Shown here: positions 1 through 11,523 of the stretch, in pieces
Layout: each line of letters starts with the position of its first letter
Position numbering within the stretch: the stretch's first letter is position 1
Source of the DNA: Doris montereyensis
Lineage: Eukaryota > Mollusca > Gastropoda > Nudibranchia > Dorididae
Reading direction: 5' to 3'
Length of the DNA: 64,000 nucleotides
NCBI GenBank assembly: GCA_037039925.1
Contig: JAXRKP010000167.1
Span: 253,349 to 317,348 of the forward strand
Translations under genes and position numbers: made by a program
Notes under the pieces: model-generated
What the model saw: the letters and a program-made list of their open reading frames with translations, nothing else
What the model was told of the DNA's origin: nothing
The model's database searches: none

Positions 1-1066
1 CAGAAGATTTGTCTGAAAAAAGACAGACTTTTATTCATGCGTGTTCTCTGACTGTCTAAATAAAGCTCAGCAATAATATCAATATTTAGCTGTTAAGGGC
101 GTGAGTTGTTGGCCAATATCAGGTTTCAATAATGAATGAACGAGTGTACTTCGAGGTAGAGCGCAGTTCAATTGCCTAAACGAAAATGATAAAATAAATT
201 TTTCTCTTCTTTGTTGGAGTCTTTTATGATCTGTGTTTTTAACAAGGTGTTCTTGTATGTCCAAAAGTCATGTGATTCTGACTGCATTTTGTTTATGTAA
301 TGTTGTTGTCTTTTGAGATTGCTAAAAACAAATTGTGTGTGTCTCCCAGTCAGTTCGGTTACTTGATCATTCAGATCTTAATAATAGAATCGGATATCTA
401 ATCTAGATCTAGATTTGTAGACGGATTGAAAAAATATAGAGCTGTAGATGTGAAGATCTGGATTTATTAATAATAAATGGCACTTACATAGCGCTTACCG
501 CATAGAAAAGAGGCTCTAAACGCTTTTACAATTGCAACAGAACAACATGACTATATACATGTACATATAAAATCTATATCTAAATTCTCAAAACTAGATC
601 TAGATTTAGAAGCCAGGTCTCTCTCTATTAGGAGTATCAATGGTTATCTATAATTATCTAATCTAGTTCTAGTTTTGGATGATCGCATCAATGAGTTTTG
701 ATTTAAGTTTGAGTTTTTCCACAAAGGTCAGTTGGGCCTGCTGTTTTCTATATGAAAATACTGTTTTTATACCACGAGTACTGTCTTGATATTCTTTGGT
801 CGGCAGCTCTGAGTATATAATAATATGAAAATATAAGCATAGACACAATATTTTATTGTTTTTAACTGCAAAATGCATTTTTTCTGCACCTTGTTGACCA
901 GTGAATGCAGGCATTTTGTGAGAAGACATACCAATTTTCAGGCAAATAATCTTTCTTATACTTTAACCCATGTGTCTTGTCAGACAAATGAGAGAAAAGA
1001 AGAAGAGATCCTGCATTTCATCAACTTGATTTTTTTGTATTCGTCAAGCTTTTCTTTGTTTCTCAG
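1..1066 (+). other. Upstream intron of the PKD-domain gene, no exon recognised
   Basis: No coding exon is recognisable here. The stretch is AT-rich and ends in a pyrimidine-rich tract with an AG acceptor just before the first recognisable exon. Short palindromic clusters of the type CTAGATCTAGAT occur near 395-415 and 595-612; the same motif is scattered elsewhere in the window. The rest of the host gene, including its start, must lie to the left of the window. Confidence 0.5.
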
Positions 1067-1205
1067 AAACCCTCTGACTTGCCAACCCTGGGCTGGAGTA
1101 ACACAATGGTTCACACTTATCAGAGTGTTGGAACGTATCACATCTTAGTCGAAGCAGTCAATTCTGTCAGCTCTTTGTCTCACCCATTCAAAATTAGGAT
1201 GTTTG
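1067..1205 (+). CDS. PKD-domain membrane receptor (SorCS-like?), exon a, PKD domain end
   Basis: First visible exon of a multi-exon gene. An AG acceptor follows a T-rich tract at 1065-1066 and a GT donor follows at 1206. Read from its first base it gives residues including HTYQSVGTYHILVEAVNSVSS, which is the last strand pair of a PKD (polycystic kidney disease, Ig-like) domain: the pattern is H-T-Y, then G-x-Y, then V-x-A-x-N-x-V-S. PKD domains mediate extracellular protein contacts. The exon ends in phase 1. The family is uncertain: VPS10-family SorCS receptors have a PKD domain before a membrane-proximal region and one helix, which fits the later exons, but KIAA0319-like proteins and other PKD membrane proteins remain possible. 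Confidence 0.65.
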
Positions 1206-1715
1206 GTAAGGAAAGTATAAATATAAGTATAAAATATCTTACGTTTTATCTTTTCTCGAAATTGTGTCTTTTTTTTTTAGGTGAACTCATTTTGATTATC
1301 AAGATATGCATTTAATAATTTTGATTTTTAAATGTTGAAGTGAATATTTGTTTTATAACAAATTAGCCTTTATAGGCATAGCATTTTATCATGGCTAAGT
1401 GTTAAGCATGTTGTGAATGGTAATAACCATTCACAGCAAAAATTCAGATTTGATTCTATGTTCTTGTGTCAGAGTAAAGGTAAATATGTTGACACAAAAG
1501 AAGATGAAGGACAAAAATTAAAGAGCTGTTTATAACTATTCACTGGAAGAGGGCTAAGACAAAATATTAATTTGTTAGTTACTTAACAGTGACATCATTA
1601 GACATGTATACATTATTGTAATGATATGCCAGTATCAGCAACCGACATGCATTTTATATTATTTAATGTAAGGGTAAAATAAGGTCTAGATTTTGATTAT
1701 TTTCATTCTGTGTAG

Positions 1716-1825
1716 AAAATGCCATCATCATGGTGCTCTCACTGAGTGGTTTGAACATTGGAAAAAATCCTAACCAAGTCTTTATGTCTTTGCTACTGGA
1801 AAGATTACAACAACAATTATTGGAG
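1716..1825 (+). CDS. PKD-domain membrane receptor, exon b
   Basis: Follows a TGTAG acceptor and joins exon a in phase (G + AA gives Glu), reading ENAIIMVLSLSGLNIGKNPN then QVFMSLLLERLQQQLLE, with a GTAATA donor after it. It would be the membrane-proximal ectodomain. Visible phases do not match the next exon: b ends in phase 0 but c needs one carried base. Either a short exon or another splice site is unseen, or one boundary is misjudged. Confidence 0.5.
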
Positions 1826-2257
1826 GTAATAGGGATGCACGTCAGTGATGTCCTCCACTTTTGTTTTTCCTTGGATTTTGAATATTCCCTTGTCGTCTTT
1901 GTATTACTTTCTGTTCACACTTTGCTTTTATGATGTATAATGTGACAGACCTCAGGTTATAGTAAATCTCATGATGATTTATTCATGTCTATAGGTAATT
2001 GTTTTATTTTCTGCTTTTTTTATGAAAAAAACCCAAAATACACATTAATGGTGTTGCATGTAGATTTTTTTTTTAAATTTTCACTTTTTGTATGTAATTT
2101 ATTAAGCAGAGCTTTTAATCAGTCAGCATCAAGTATACACATGTCTTTAAATGTGAACATATACAATATATAGATACATGTATTCTGAAAAATCAAAACA
2201 ACTAAAACGAAGAAAATCCTCAATTTTAATGGTTATCTTGCTTTATCAATTTCATAG

Positions 2258-2409
2258 GTCATAAAAGTGCTTTTGTTTTTCATCAAATACGACAGGATTT
2301 AGGTGTAGGCACAGACCGGATTGAAGTTGTACTTGTAAAATTTGACCCAGTGCAAGCACATTTATATATATTCCCATCTGATCAACCCGAGGAGCGCTCT
2401 CCAGAAAGC
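2258..2409 (+). CDS. PKD-domain membrane receptor, exon c
   Basis: Starts after TTCATAG and ends at a GTAAGTG donor. In the open frame it reads HKSAFVFHQIRQDLGVGTDR, then IEVVLVKFDPVQAHLYIFPS and DQPEERSPES. The pattern (amphipathic helix, V-x-F-D-P, then A-x-L-Y-I-F-P) resembles, from memory, the compact alpha/beta fold that follows the PKD domain in SorCS receptors. The other two frames contain stops. Phase 0 at the 3' end matches the next exon. Confidence 0.6.
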
Positions 2410-2730
2410 GTAAGTGTAGTGTTGAATATTATTTTCTGTTTGAATGAGTTTATCAGTTACTCTTTTAGCTTGTAGTGCTATTGGACAATATACAGGCAAC
2501 CATTAATTTACGTGGTTAAGTGAAATTGTTCCTGAATGCTCCTTCTTGTGATTTGGTGTATGATATTCCTCTATCTTAAATCATAACTTGTATATTATAC
2601 TTTGAAATGGTTACATTCTTATGATGGATCATGTAAAGCACGGTTGCCAAGCGTCATGCACTTTGCAGGACAGTCCCGCATTACCGTCGTCCATCCCGCA
2701 TATGCGACACCTGTCCCGCAAATCTGACTT

Positions 2731-5302
2731 TCTATAACTGCAGAGGATCTTAAACACAAACAGGAACTAATGGTTTTAGGAGATTTAAACGCTAGAGTAA
2801 TAAAACGATATAGAAACATCAGGAGGAGTCATAGGTAAAGAAGGAGAGACAACAACTTCTCCAAATGGAAAGAGACTAATAGATTTTTGCCTAAAGAATA
2901 ACATGAAAATAGCCAACACGTTTTTTCCTCATAGAAATATCCACAAATGTACAAGAGTAAATGAAAACAGGTGTGAAAAGTCAATGATAGACTACATAAT
3001 AGTTAGCAGCTCCCTTTTTTACAGTACATTGGATGCAAGAGTAAACATAGGAGCTGATCATCACCTAGTGATTGCCAAAATGAGATTACTAACTGAAGAA
3101 AACAAACAGAAAAGGAAAAAGAAGAAAGCTACTAAACTCAAATAGAGGAACTAAATAAACCAATAGAAAAAGAGATATACCAATCAAGGATAAAACGATT
3201 TATCAGTGAATGGCACATGGATCTGAATGATAGTACAATAGAAGAAAAATGGCAATTGTTTAAAGAAACACTCCTCAGATGTACTGAAGAGGTCTGTGGT
3301 AGGAAACAAATTAAAGGAGATAAGAAAAGAACAGCATGGTGGAATAAGAATATCAAAACTAAGATCAAAGAAAAGGATGCCTGGAAGAAATACTTGCAAA
3401 CAAAGAGACCAGAGGATAGGATAGATTACGTGAATAAAAGAACTATCGCCAAAGAGGAAGTGAGGAAAGCAAAACAGGAACAATGGGAAGAGTTTGGACA
3501 AAGACTTCAAGAAAGCTATCAAGGAAATCAAAAGCTGTTCTGGGGGTTAATGAAGAGCATGAGAAAGACCAAAGCATACCCAATACGACAAATTAAGAAT
3601 GCCAAAGGAGAAATAATGAAAGAAGACAGCCAAATCATGCAAGCGTGGAGAAAGTGGAGAAAGTATTTTTTACCAATTACATAATCCCTCTAGAACGTAT
3701 GAAACAAGGAGTAAAGATCAATTAGTAAGAGTAACAAGTAATCCAGAGGAGACAGCTGAAGATGTAGATATATCAATGGAAGAAATCCAAATAGCTATAA
3801 GAAAAGTGAAGTTAGGAAAAGCCCCAGGAGCAAATCAAGTTTATCCAGAAATTATTAAAAACCAAGGGAGAGAGGCAATATGCCAACAAGGATGGAAGTC
3901 CAAACAGGTGCCAGACGACTGGAAAAAGGGAACGGTAGTACCGATACACAAGAAAGGATCAACTATGGAATGCTCAAACTATAGAGGATATCACTACTTA
4001 GCGTACCAGAAAAAGTGTATGTCAGGATACTGGAAACGAGAATAAGGAAAAGAGTAGAGGATCAGATTGAAGAGCATCAGAGTGGATTTAGACCAGGAAG
4101 AAGTGTACAAGACCACATATTTACAATTAGACAAATAATAGAAAAATTCCTTGAGAGAAACATTAACTTGTACCTGTGTTTTATAGATCTAGAAAAGGCG
4201 TTTGACACTGTGAGGAGGGACGAACTATGGCATTCCTTAAAAGAACACAATGTAGAGAAAAATTTAATAGAAGCCATTAAAAGTTTTTACAATAAACCAA
4301 CATGTGCAGTGAGAGTAGCTGTAAACATATCTGCCGAATTTGATGTAGATATAGACGAAAGACAGGTTTGTATCCTAAATCCTCTTTTGTTTATCACATT
4401 TATGGATTCAGTTGCAAAGGCATCCTCAAAAATGAAGAAAAGGAATGTAGGTATGTGGAAGCTCAAACCAGTAAATGTATCAACGCTTTCATTTGCCGAT
4501 AATTTAGTTTTGTTTGGAAAAACAGATAGTGACCTTCAGTCGAATTTCAAATTATGAACAATGAAAGAGGAATTAGAGTAAATGCAAAGAAAAACCAATA
4601 CAATGCTAGTAACTAGGGAAGCTAAAACACAAAATCTTAAATTGGGCAGGGAGAATTTAGAACAAGTTCAAAGCTACAATTACCTAGGAGTAATGATTAA
4701 CTCAGAGGGAAAACTAAGAGAAGAAATCAGCCAGAGAATCCAAAAGGCAAGTGCAATATATAACCATCTAGGAAAGGCATTTGTAGGTAAACAAGAATTG
4801 TCAACAAAAACTGATATGGCAGTATACAACACAGTTTATTGTCCTACTCTCCTCTATGGCAGTGAAACCTGGACCTTAGACAGCAGAGAATACAGTGGAG
4901 TACAGGCAGCTGAAATGAAATATCTAAGAAGAGTAGTAGGGAAAACTTAAAGAGACACAATCAGGAACACAAAAATAAGAGATCAAACCAAAGCAGATGG
5001 CATAAAAACTAAGATAGAAATAAATCAATTGAGCTGGTTTGGACATGTAAACAGAATAAAAGACAATAGAATAGCTAAATCAGTATACAGTGCTAAAGCC
5101 CAAGGTAAAAGACCAAAAGGCAGACCTCGGAGAAAGTGGGAAGAAGATATAAAAGAGACATTGAAGAATAGAAATTAAAACATTTTTGGAAGGAAACAGA
5201 AAATGTCAGGACAGGGCATCCTGGAGAAAGATCATCTCGGGCATCTGAACCCATACACCGAAAGGTAGAATGGGAACTGATAAAGAAAGAAAGAAAGAAA
5301 TA
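2731..5302 (+). mobile_element. LINE family A copy 1: 5'-truncated non-LTR retrotransposon, inactive
   Basis: Starts within the endonuclease domain (ELMVLGDLNAR at about 2765-2800) and runs through the reverse transcriptase to a 3' tail of repeated AAAG (5280-5302). Recognisable RT blocks: GKAPGANQVYPEIIKNQ (about 3810-3860), EEHQSGFRPGRSVQDHIFTI (about 4070-4130), CFIDLEKAFDTVRRDELW (about 4180-4230), LSFADNLVLFG (about 4487-4515) and LLYGSETWTLDS (about 4850-4885). The catalytic F-A-D-D box reads F-A-D-N, and several frameshifts split the frame, so it is dead. Clade is uncertain; RTE- or jockey-like organisation fits. Confidence 0.85.
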
Positions 5303-5624
5303 ATACAAGAACTAATATTAAATACACAATATCACGATCAGTGCAGACACATGTAGCATTGTATTTGGGATATATGGCCATCAATAGTATTAATATTAAT
5401 AATATTTTCTGAGACTAATACTATAGTAATATTTTATGTGGGCCTTCTACTACCACTACGCTACAAGATTATTGATTTTTTTTTCAAAGTCGAACATGAT
5501 AACCAGTATTACAAGACTTGAGCGCTATTCACATACTCTTGGTAAAAACTTTAGGGTTTGAGCCATGAATGAAAGTAAAGTTTCCTATGACTTCAGAAAG
5601 TAAGGAAGTAAAGTTCCTCTCAGG

Positions 5625-5908
5625 AGATTGCGACCCATAACGCCGTGGCTTAAGCCATCTTACTATTCGGAGGCTCAGGCCGGGGTTTTTCCCAATTTCT
5701 CCTGGACAGGCTGCTACTGCTAGTCTGACGCAGATCTTAACTCCCAAGCTAGTGATTGTACCTATTTGCACCTGTGTCGAGGGGGAAAGTTCCTTTTTTT
5801 TACCTTCCCAAGGAACTCAACGTTGGAACTAGCTTTGCTAGGATTCGAACCGCGGACATTGTGATCCTAAGTCTGACAGCCTAACCAACCACTGTCCCCT
5901 CACTTCCC
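5625..5908 (-). mobile_element. tRNA-derived SINE, family 1 copy 1
   Basis: On the minus strand the head carries a B box GGTTCGAATCC (around 5845) and an A-box-like TGGTTGGTTAGGC, followed by a body shared with the copy at 53160-53432 (for example CTCCTGGACAGG and the segment around AAGCTAGTG). Two copies with the same head and body define a SINE family. Confidence 0.65.
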
Positions 5909-6541
5909 AGATTTGTGCTTATCTTATAATTGACATTGACTCCCGCAAACCAATCAGGACCATAAAGGAGATTACTCACACAAAATCACATACACTGATT
6001 TTTTATGTAAGTCGATTGTTTGGTCAAGATCCTTAGAGCATCGTCTTACCGACATTCCCTGTATTGAAGCAAATTACCGGCTCTTGCTTTCAATGAAATC
6101 CATCACCAGGCCTTCTGAAGGCTTACAAATCAGCTACAACTGTCACTCTGACCAACTCTGGTAAAACTGAAATTCAGAGAAAAATCTAGAAATTTATATT
6201 TAAATTAATACAAAGGTTAGTGACATCTAGGCGTGGGAATGAGAGCATAACCTATTCTGCATGCACAGTGTCTATGAATTTATCAAATACATCGTTCAGT
6301 CTCACTGTTCCTCATTTCACCTCCCAGTGTCCCTTATTTTAACTTTTCAAACTTGGCAACCCTGTGTAAAGTGATGAGCTGTTTTAATGGTTGTCCATGA
6401 TTTACTATCTTTCCAATCGTCAAAAGTTTATGTTTATATGAAGATTTTTCTGCATGATACATACTTTTACAATAAATGAAACAAATTCATTACTATTTGA
6501 CACCTTTCCACAGTGATTATTCATGACTTTTTGTTTAACAG

Positions 6542-6662
6542 ATCAAGAAAACAATTACGTCTTTGGTTAAGAGCGGTGAATTTGGCATCAATTTGTTTGG
6601 CAAGCGGGACGAGCCTGGAAAGATTTTCAAAGTAGACTCAATCAAGCCCCTGGCTGATTCAA
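6542..6662 (+). CDS. PKD-domain membrane receptor, exon d
   Basis: Acceptor AACAG and donor GTATGT flank an open frame reading IKKTITSLVKSGEFGINLFG, then KRDEPGKIFKVDSIKPLADS. It continues in phase from exon c and ends in phase 1. The closing I-K-P-L-A-D-S resembles the segment just outside the membrane in SorCS proteins as I remember them. The intron before it is about 4.1 kb and almost all transposon: a hAT-like element carrying a LINE and a SINE. Confidence 0.65.
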
Positions 6663-6958
6663 GTATGTTGATTTGCTAGTAACAAAGGTTTGAAGTAGAA
6701 AGGTTTACCCTGGAATATGAAAAAACAATGTACTGGTTTACTTGTACAGCTTATATATAAAGGCAAGTAAGAAAATTAGGTTTGTTCTTCAATTAGGATG
6801 TTGCTATGACCAGAAAGCTTGACCTCTGTCCTTCTTGTTGGTTCTTTTAAATACTTTATTTAGGGTCTAATTTAGACGGAAATGTCAATGTGCTGGAAGA
6901 GCATTTCATGGAGCATAACATTGTGTACATTATTTATATCCATCTCTGTCTGACATTT

Positions 6959-8063
6959 GTGTGTGGGGGTGTTAGAATTAAACTGTTGTGTGTTATCTGC
7001 TTCTCACATTGCACCTGAAGTGATTTTTTTTTGCCTTTGAGTTTAGGTTTTTGCTTTTAGTTTTAGTATGTACATGAGTAACTGTCAAAATACAGTCATC
7101 CTATATCATTGAAAAGTTTGTAGCGTCTTTGGTTGCCATACAAATGGCCACCATCTTGGATTTGGACTCAATTTTCAAAATCTATCTCCTCCCTTAGTTA
7201 TGAATAAAATCACTCAAAACCTGTGCAGATCATCTTTTCCATTCAATATCTAAAGAATGACGTTGGGTTTTTAAAAATATTTTGGATGGTTTTTTAAAAA
7301 TGAATTTTCGAAAATACTATATATCGTGAATGTACAAAAACGGCTTTTTTATTACAAAAGAAAATTCTTAAAATGTTTACAATATATATATAAAAAAAAC
7401 CCTGATGTCGTTATATTAACATTGTCAAGAGAATCCTGTCTGCCAAATATAATACAAATCGTTCCGTAAATGGCAGAGGAGATAAAATTTTAGTGTGGAA
7501 AAACTACATTTTGAGAAAAAATGCAAGTAAAAAAATCAAAAGAAAATAACACAAAACAAATGCTTCAGACAGGTTTCCCTTGTTGTAGCAGCCCCTTTAC
7601 TCTTTCAACAGTCTCTGGCATTGTTACTAATGTAAAGAGGATTATAAATCTAGGTTTTGATGTGCACTGTTGTGAAAAAAGACGTCAAAATGACCAGTTT
7701 TTTTGTTTTTTTCCTCTGTATCCAATGCATATGCGCGTGTTTACATACACACTGACGCAAGACGCCTCTTACATCACACAGCGATGGGCTGAGCGACGAG
7801 AGATATCGGCAGAAATTAGGTCACCTTGGTGTTGCCACATTTGGCAATTAACCACCAATGTACGGGTTTTTACTGCTATTTTCGCAGTCAGTGGTAGGGT
7901 AATTTACGTCAAAATTTTGATTGTTCGTACCTACCCTTGTGTAAAAAAAAATGTATGCGTCACATGGATATTTTTGTGTCAAGAACTTGTAGATAAATTA
8001 TCTTTCTAAACCAACCTTTTGGTCCCAAACTCGCCAGTCCAGGTGCCCCCCCCCCCCCCCCCC
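6959..8063 (+). mobile_element. TTAA-type repeat, copy A
   Basis: Non-coding element of about 1.0-1.1 kb, with three relatives in the window (31062-31629, 43325-44373, 55954-57053). It shares the core starting TGAAGTGATTTTTTTT and ending CTCGCCAGTCCAGGTGCC plus a run of about 20 C, then TTAA at 8064-8067. The left end is decayed; a G-rich stretch near 6962 may be its remnant. The open frame at 7521-8009 is matched in the other copies only with breaks and is not taken as a gene. Confidence 0.65.
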
Positions 8064-8534
8064 TTAAATTCTTGAAATGTTTAAATTGTTATGTTGTGAC
8101 CTGACAACAGTCAGGTTCTATCTTCACTGAGTGTCATTTTGTGTTATTCAATTTACAATGACACTAGAAGAAACAAAGCAGATTTCTCTTCCTCCCAAAG
8201 GTAAATGAAACAATAATCAAATACCTCAAAGCCAAAAAAAAGGGAACAAATTTCAGTAAATGTTGTAACACAGCAAACAAGGCAACTAATGGTTTACACT
8301 CTGAACATTTCACCCGAATTTTACAAGTGATGCCATATTACTCGATTTCCATCCAATCATAAATAGACTTTTTGGATTTTAATTATAATGTTCTTATTGT
8401 CAGTGGAGACAATGAACTTACTATACTATTATACTGTATTAGTGATCATACCTTTTCTGTTAAGGAGAAATAAAGATTAAGAGGTTTTATGATGGCATCA
8501 TGAGATCCTTTTCTTCTTCTTTTTGTTCTTTCAG

Positions 8535-8634
8535 ATGACAACCATGGTCCAAATATGACACCTGTCTATATAGCCGCACCAGTTCTCATCATTGTGCTAG
8601 TGTCTTCAATCTTTTTGTTCTTCTATTGCAGAAG
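8535..8634 (+). CDS. PKD-domain membrane receptor, exon e, transmembrane helix
   Basis: Acceptor TTTCAG, donor GTAATT. With the base carried from exon d it reads NDNHGPNMTPVYIAAPVLII, then VLVSSIFLFFYCRR: a short polar stalk, about 21 hydrophobic residues (VYIAAPV...LFFYC) and a basic stop-transfer. This is a typical type I anchor, so the PKD exons face outside or the lumen and exon f is cytosolic. Confidence 0.8.
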
Positions 8635-9024
8635 GTAATTATGTTTCTCTCAACATATCATGATATGATCTGCAAGTGTGCATAGAGAAGCTTATCATCT
8701 TTTTCAATGAGACTGTTCTCTTTCTCACCACCGAGGTTTCACTCTTAAGACTTCAGAAAAATTAGTTTGTTTGACAGAAGTTTAGTCAATTCAATGCAGC
8801 GATTAGAGAAATGGGTAGGTGTAAAGGAAAAGTGGAGTTCATGATAATCAATTTAACTAATCTATGTACATATGTTAATTCAGCTGTGGCGGTGGTTGAA
8901 AAGCTTCTTCTCACTTTTTGAAGAAAATATAAGTTATGATCGTATACATTATATTATTTATCTGATTGTGTATTTAACACGCTGAAAAGAGCAACATTTA
9001 TTTCTCTTATCATATTTAATCTAG

Positions 9025-9193
9025 GAAAGTCCGCAATGTACGTCAGTACAATTTACTGAGCACCCAGGACGACTCTGATGCCCTACTTGATGACGATGAC
9101 GTAGCTCCTCTTGACCTGGACATTGACTTTGGAGTGAGGGAGGCCAGCAGGGATGACAGTATGATTGATGGAGGTCTGTCACCTGTTTACTGA
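9025..9193 (+). CDS. PKD-domain membrane receptor, exon f, cytosolic tail with sorting signals
   Basis: After a CTAG acceptor the frame from exon e continues as RKVRNVRQYNLLSTQDDSDA, then LLDDDDVAPLDLDIDFGVRE and ASRDDSMIDGGLSPVY, stopping at TGA 9191-9193. The tail holds a YNLL (YxxPhi) signal and an acidic dileucine D-S-D-A-L-L followed by DDDD. Such signals bind clathrin adaptors and are common in receptors cycling between surface, endosome and Golgi. A GT within GATGGAG|GTCTGT could instead be used as a donor to the exon at 9992. Confidence 0.75.
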
Positions 9194-9225
9194 ACGCTTT
9201 AATTATTCTGCAATTTTTATTTGTA

Positions 9226-9664
9226 CAGTGGTCTCCGTCTAAGAGGTTGGTCTTCGAAAACAAGAAAAAGCGGCCTCTCAGCCGGACAGTCTCTTAGGCA
9301 AATACATGGGGAGTGTAGCCTTCATAATCATTATGTAAAGTTTATCAGTCAGACCTACAGGCCCAGAGCTCAGACTCAAAACAGGAGAAAAGAGGACGCA
9401 TAAGAAAGAAGCAGTGTACATTTCTTGCAAATTTTATTCCTCTTCTCTTGTTGTATTGATCACAACACTAGGTAGCAGTTGCATAAAACAAGAAAGCCTA
9501 ATTCAGTTTAAATTCAGACCAATTTTCAGTCCTTTATCTGTTAAGAAATACTTTTAGTTCACATTGATCATGGCGGCCCCTTTGATCTGATCAAGATTTT
9601 TCAATGATGGCGACCAGTCTGCAATTGTATCTGCTGATGTGAACCTCTAAGGCGGAGACCACTG
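9226..9664. mobile_element. Small TIR element (439 bp) with TA target duplication
   Basis: Ends CAGTGGTCTCCGTCTAAGAG and, inverted, CAGTGGTCTCCGCCTTAGAG. TA flanks both sides (9224-9225 and 9665-9666). This pattern suits a non-autonomous Tc1/mariner-like element. It lies just after the stop of exon f. Confidence 0.7.
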
Positions 9665-9991
9665 TACATTCTGAGAAATCATATATCATATTGTGAAAGT
9701 GACGCTCAGTTAAAAATTGAGTACCTTCTCAACTACTTTCTGGCTGTTACTGATATAAAAAAATATGGTCAATGTCCTGTTAAGATATAAAATTTTCTTT
9801 TTTTTTTCTTCTAAAACTTGAATAGCTAACTATTGTTGCTTGGATTAAGTTTTGCTTAGTGATGGATAATTATATAAGAGAATACTAAAATTTTGTTTAG
9901 CTGGTCATTGGCATAAAACTGTTGGTTTTTTTTATGTCCTGTCAAACTTTTAAGTAGTCTTTATAAAGAATCCTCATGTATTCTCTTCCAG

Positions 9992-10107
9992 GTGGAAATC
10001 ACTTGGTGATGGTGACGGGTGACAGATTAGATGGAGGGAAAACTGCTGACCAGCACACGTCCGTTGGAGTTAAAAGCTGCGTTCACCTTTGTTACCATAT
10101 TGTTTGA
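9992..10107 (+). CDS. Possible alternative last exon of the PKD-domain receptor
   Basis: A good acceptor (TTCTCTTCCAG) precedes an open frame. Spliced from the internal GT at 9172-9175 of exon f it stays in frame and gives GGNHLVMVTGDRLDGGKTAD, then QHTSVGVKSCVHLCYHIV and a stop at 10105-10107. This would replace the five residues LSPVY. It is weaker than the other exons: no homology is recognised and the call rests on splice signals and open frame only. Confidence 0.35.
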
Positions 10108-10295
10108 ACTACGCTTTATTGTTATTGTTTTTCCCCCTGATCCTTTCTGAGTTATTTATCATTTGGAATTAGTTTGTGTGTATTTTTCCTTGTCTTTTAC
10201 TATTTTATGGTATGATCTCTATTTGTCCAAATCTGAACAAACTTGAACAAGCTTGAGTCATGAAAATGATTATATAGCACTGAATAGCAGAGTTC

Positions 10296-10440
10296 TCATG
10301 GATGGCTGGCGGATGCTGCTTCTATTGCTAGTAGTAGTAGGCCCTTCTTTGGTCCTTTCACTCTTTCTCTTACCTTTGATATTGCAGTTTCCTCCTCTGA
10401 GACCACCACATATATGAGGTAAATTTCAATAATGAAAGAG
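10296..10440 (+). repeat. Dispersed repeat family X, copy 1
   Basis: Shares a pattern with 13530-13690, 15230-15345 (minus) and 54392-54545: GCGGATG-like start, TAGTAGTAGG(T/C)CC, a T/C-rich stretch with CACTCTTTC, then CCACCATAT and AAATTTCAATGAAA-type end. Its nature is unknown; it may be a LINE or SINE end. Confidence 0.45.
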
Positions 10441-11380
10441 CAGTTTTCAAATTGCTGATGGTCTTGTTACTTAGATTTGCAGGTTGCTTGTCTTTTGCAG
10501 GAATAACATGATTTTATTGTTTCAACACAAAAATAGCATAAGTAAGTTTGGAAAAAGAAAAGTATATTGTCACATTCCAGCTATATCACCATTCAAATTA
10601 TAGAGCCCATCTAACATTTTCAGTCAATAAATCAAATTCTTTAAGAAATGACATTCTTGTATGACACTGGCATACATAAACATATTAATATTATGTCTAT
10701 TAGTGGACAGTCTTGTGTATTAGGTGTGACATACAGGGTTGTGGGTAATTTTAGACCAGGAAGGACTAATCTTATATCCCATGACTTAAGTGCCTTCTGC
10801 ATTATTTGATTTTGCATCTTGGTCAGTGCATTTTGGTCTTTATTCTTTGATTTCCAAAAAGTTGGTTGAAGTCACCATTTGCTGACAATGCAGCCATTTA
10901 AAAATTGAAAGAATCCAACACTATGAAATTTTCCGTGAACTTCAGCATTGTTTATAATGAGAGGCAGTATTTTAACAAATTTATTTGTTTTCTTTGAGAT
11001 CTTGTCATTCCTGAATATGAGTTCAAGTACATTGCCTGTTCATGTTTTTCATTTAATATGATGGTGGATGTATACACACTTTAACCTGGTCAAAATGTGC
11101 ACATGTGTGTGTGTGTGTGTTTTTATTGAGTTTGTATGTTTACTTTGTGAAATACCTATGCCACTAATTCAAAGGGTTTGCAGAGTCTTGACTCTTCCCA
11201 GATGGTGATGAGTATCCTGACGCAGACTTGAAGAATACTTTTGATAATGGCAATATGTCATTTACAAAGTTCTTTGTATAATATGTTAATATGTTTGACT
11301 TGCTTTGATCACTCATAATTTATATAAATGTCAATGAATTTCTTGACTTTTGCTTGCTCTTTCTTTGTTTAATAAAGTCA

Positions 11381-11419
11381 AGGGAGGGAGGGAGGGAGGG
11401 AGGGAGGGAGGGAGGGAGG

Positions 11420-11509
<90 letters not shown>

Positions 11510-11523
11510 GGAAGGGAGGGAAG
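11381..11523. repeat. (GGGA)n(GA)n microsatellite
   Basis: About ten GGGA units run into more than 40 GA units and end in a GGAA/GGGA mix. The open frames through it are low-complexity translation artefacts. Confidence 0.95.

Larger units (their letters stand above)
2639..6364. mobile_element. hAT-like TIR element split by nested insertions
   Basis: The left end CACGGTTGCCAAG and the right end CTTGGCAACCCTG are inverted repeats. They are flanked by the direct repeat TGTAAAG (2632-2638 and 6365-6371), which suits a 7-8 bp hAT target duplication. No transposase is left. The LINE at 2731-5302 and the SINE at 5625-5908 sit inside, so this is the oldest layer in the intron. Confidence 0.5.

Noticed and set aside
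7521..8009. 162-residue frame in TTAA-type repeat copy A
   Set aside because: Other copies of the repeat have stops and frameshifts in this frame, so there is no sign of coding selection.
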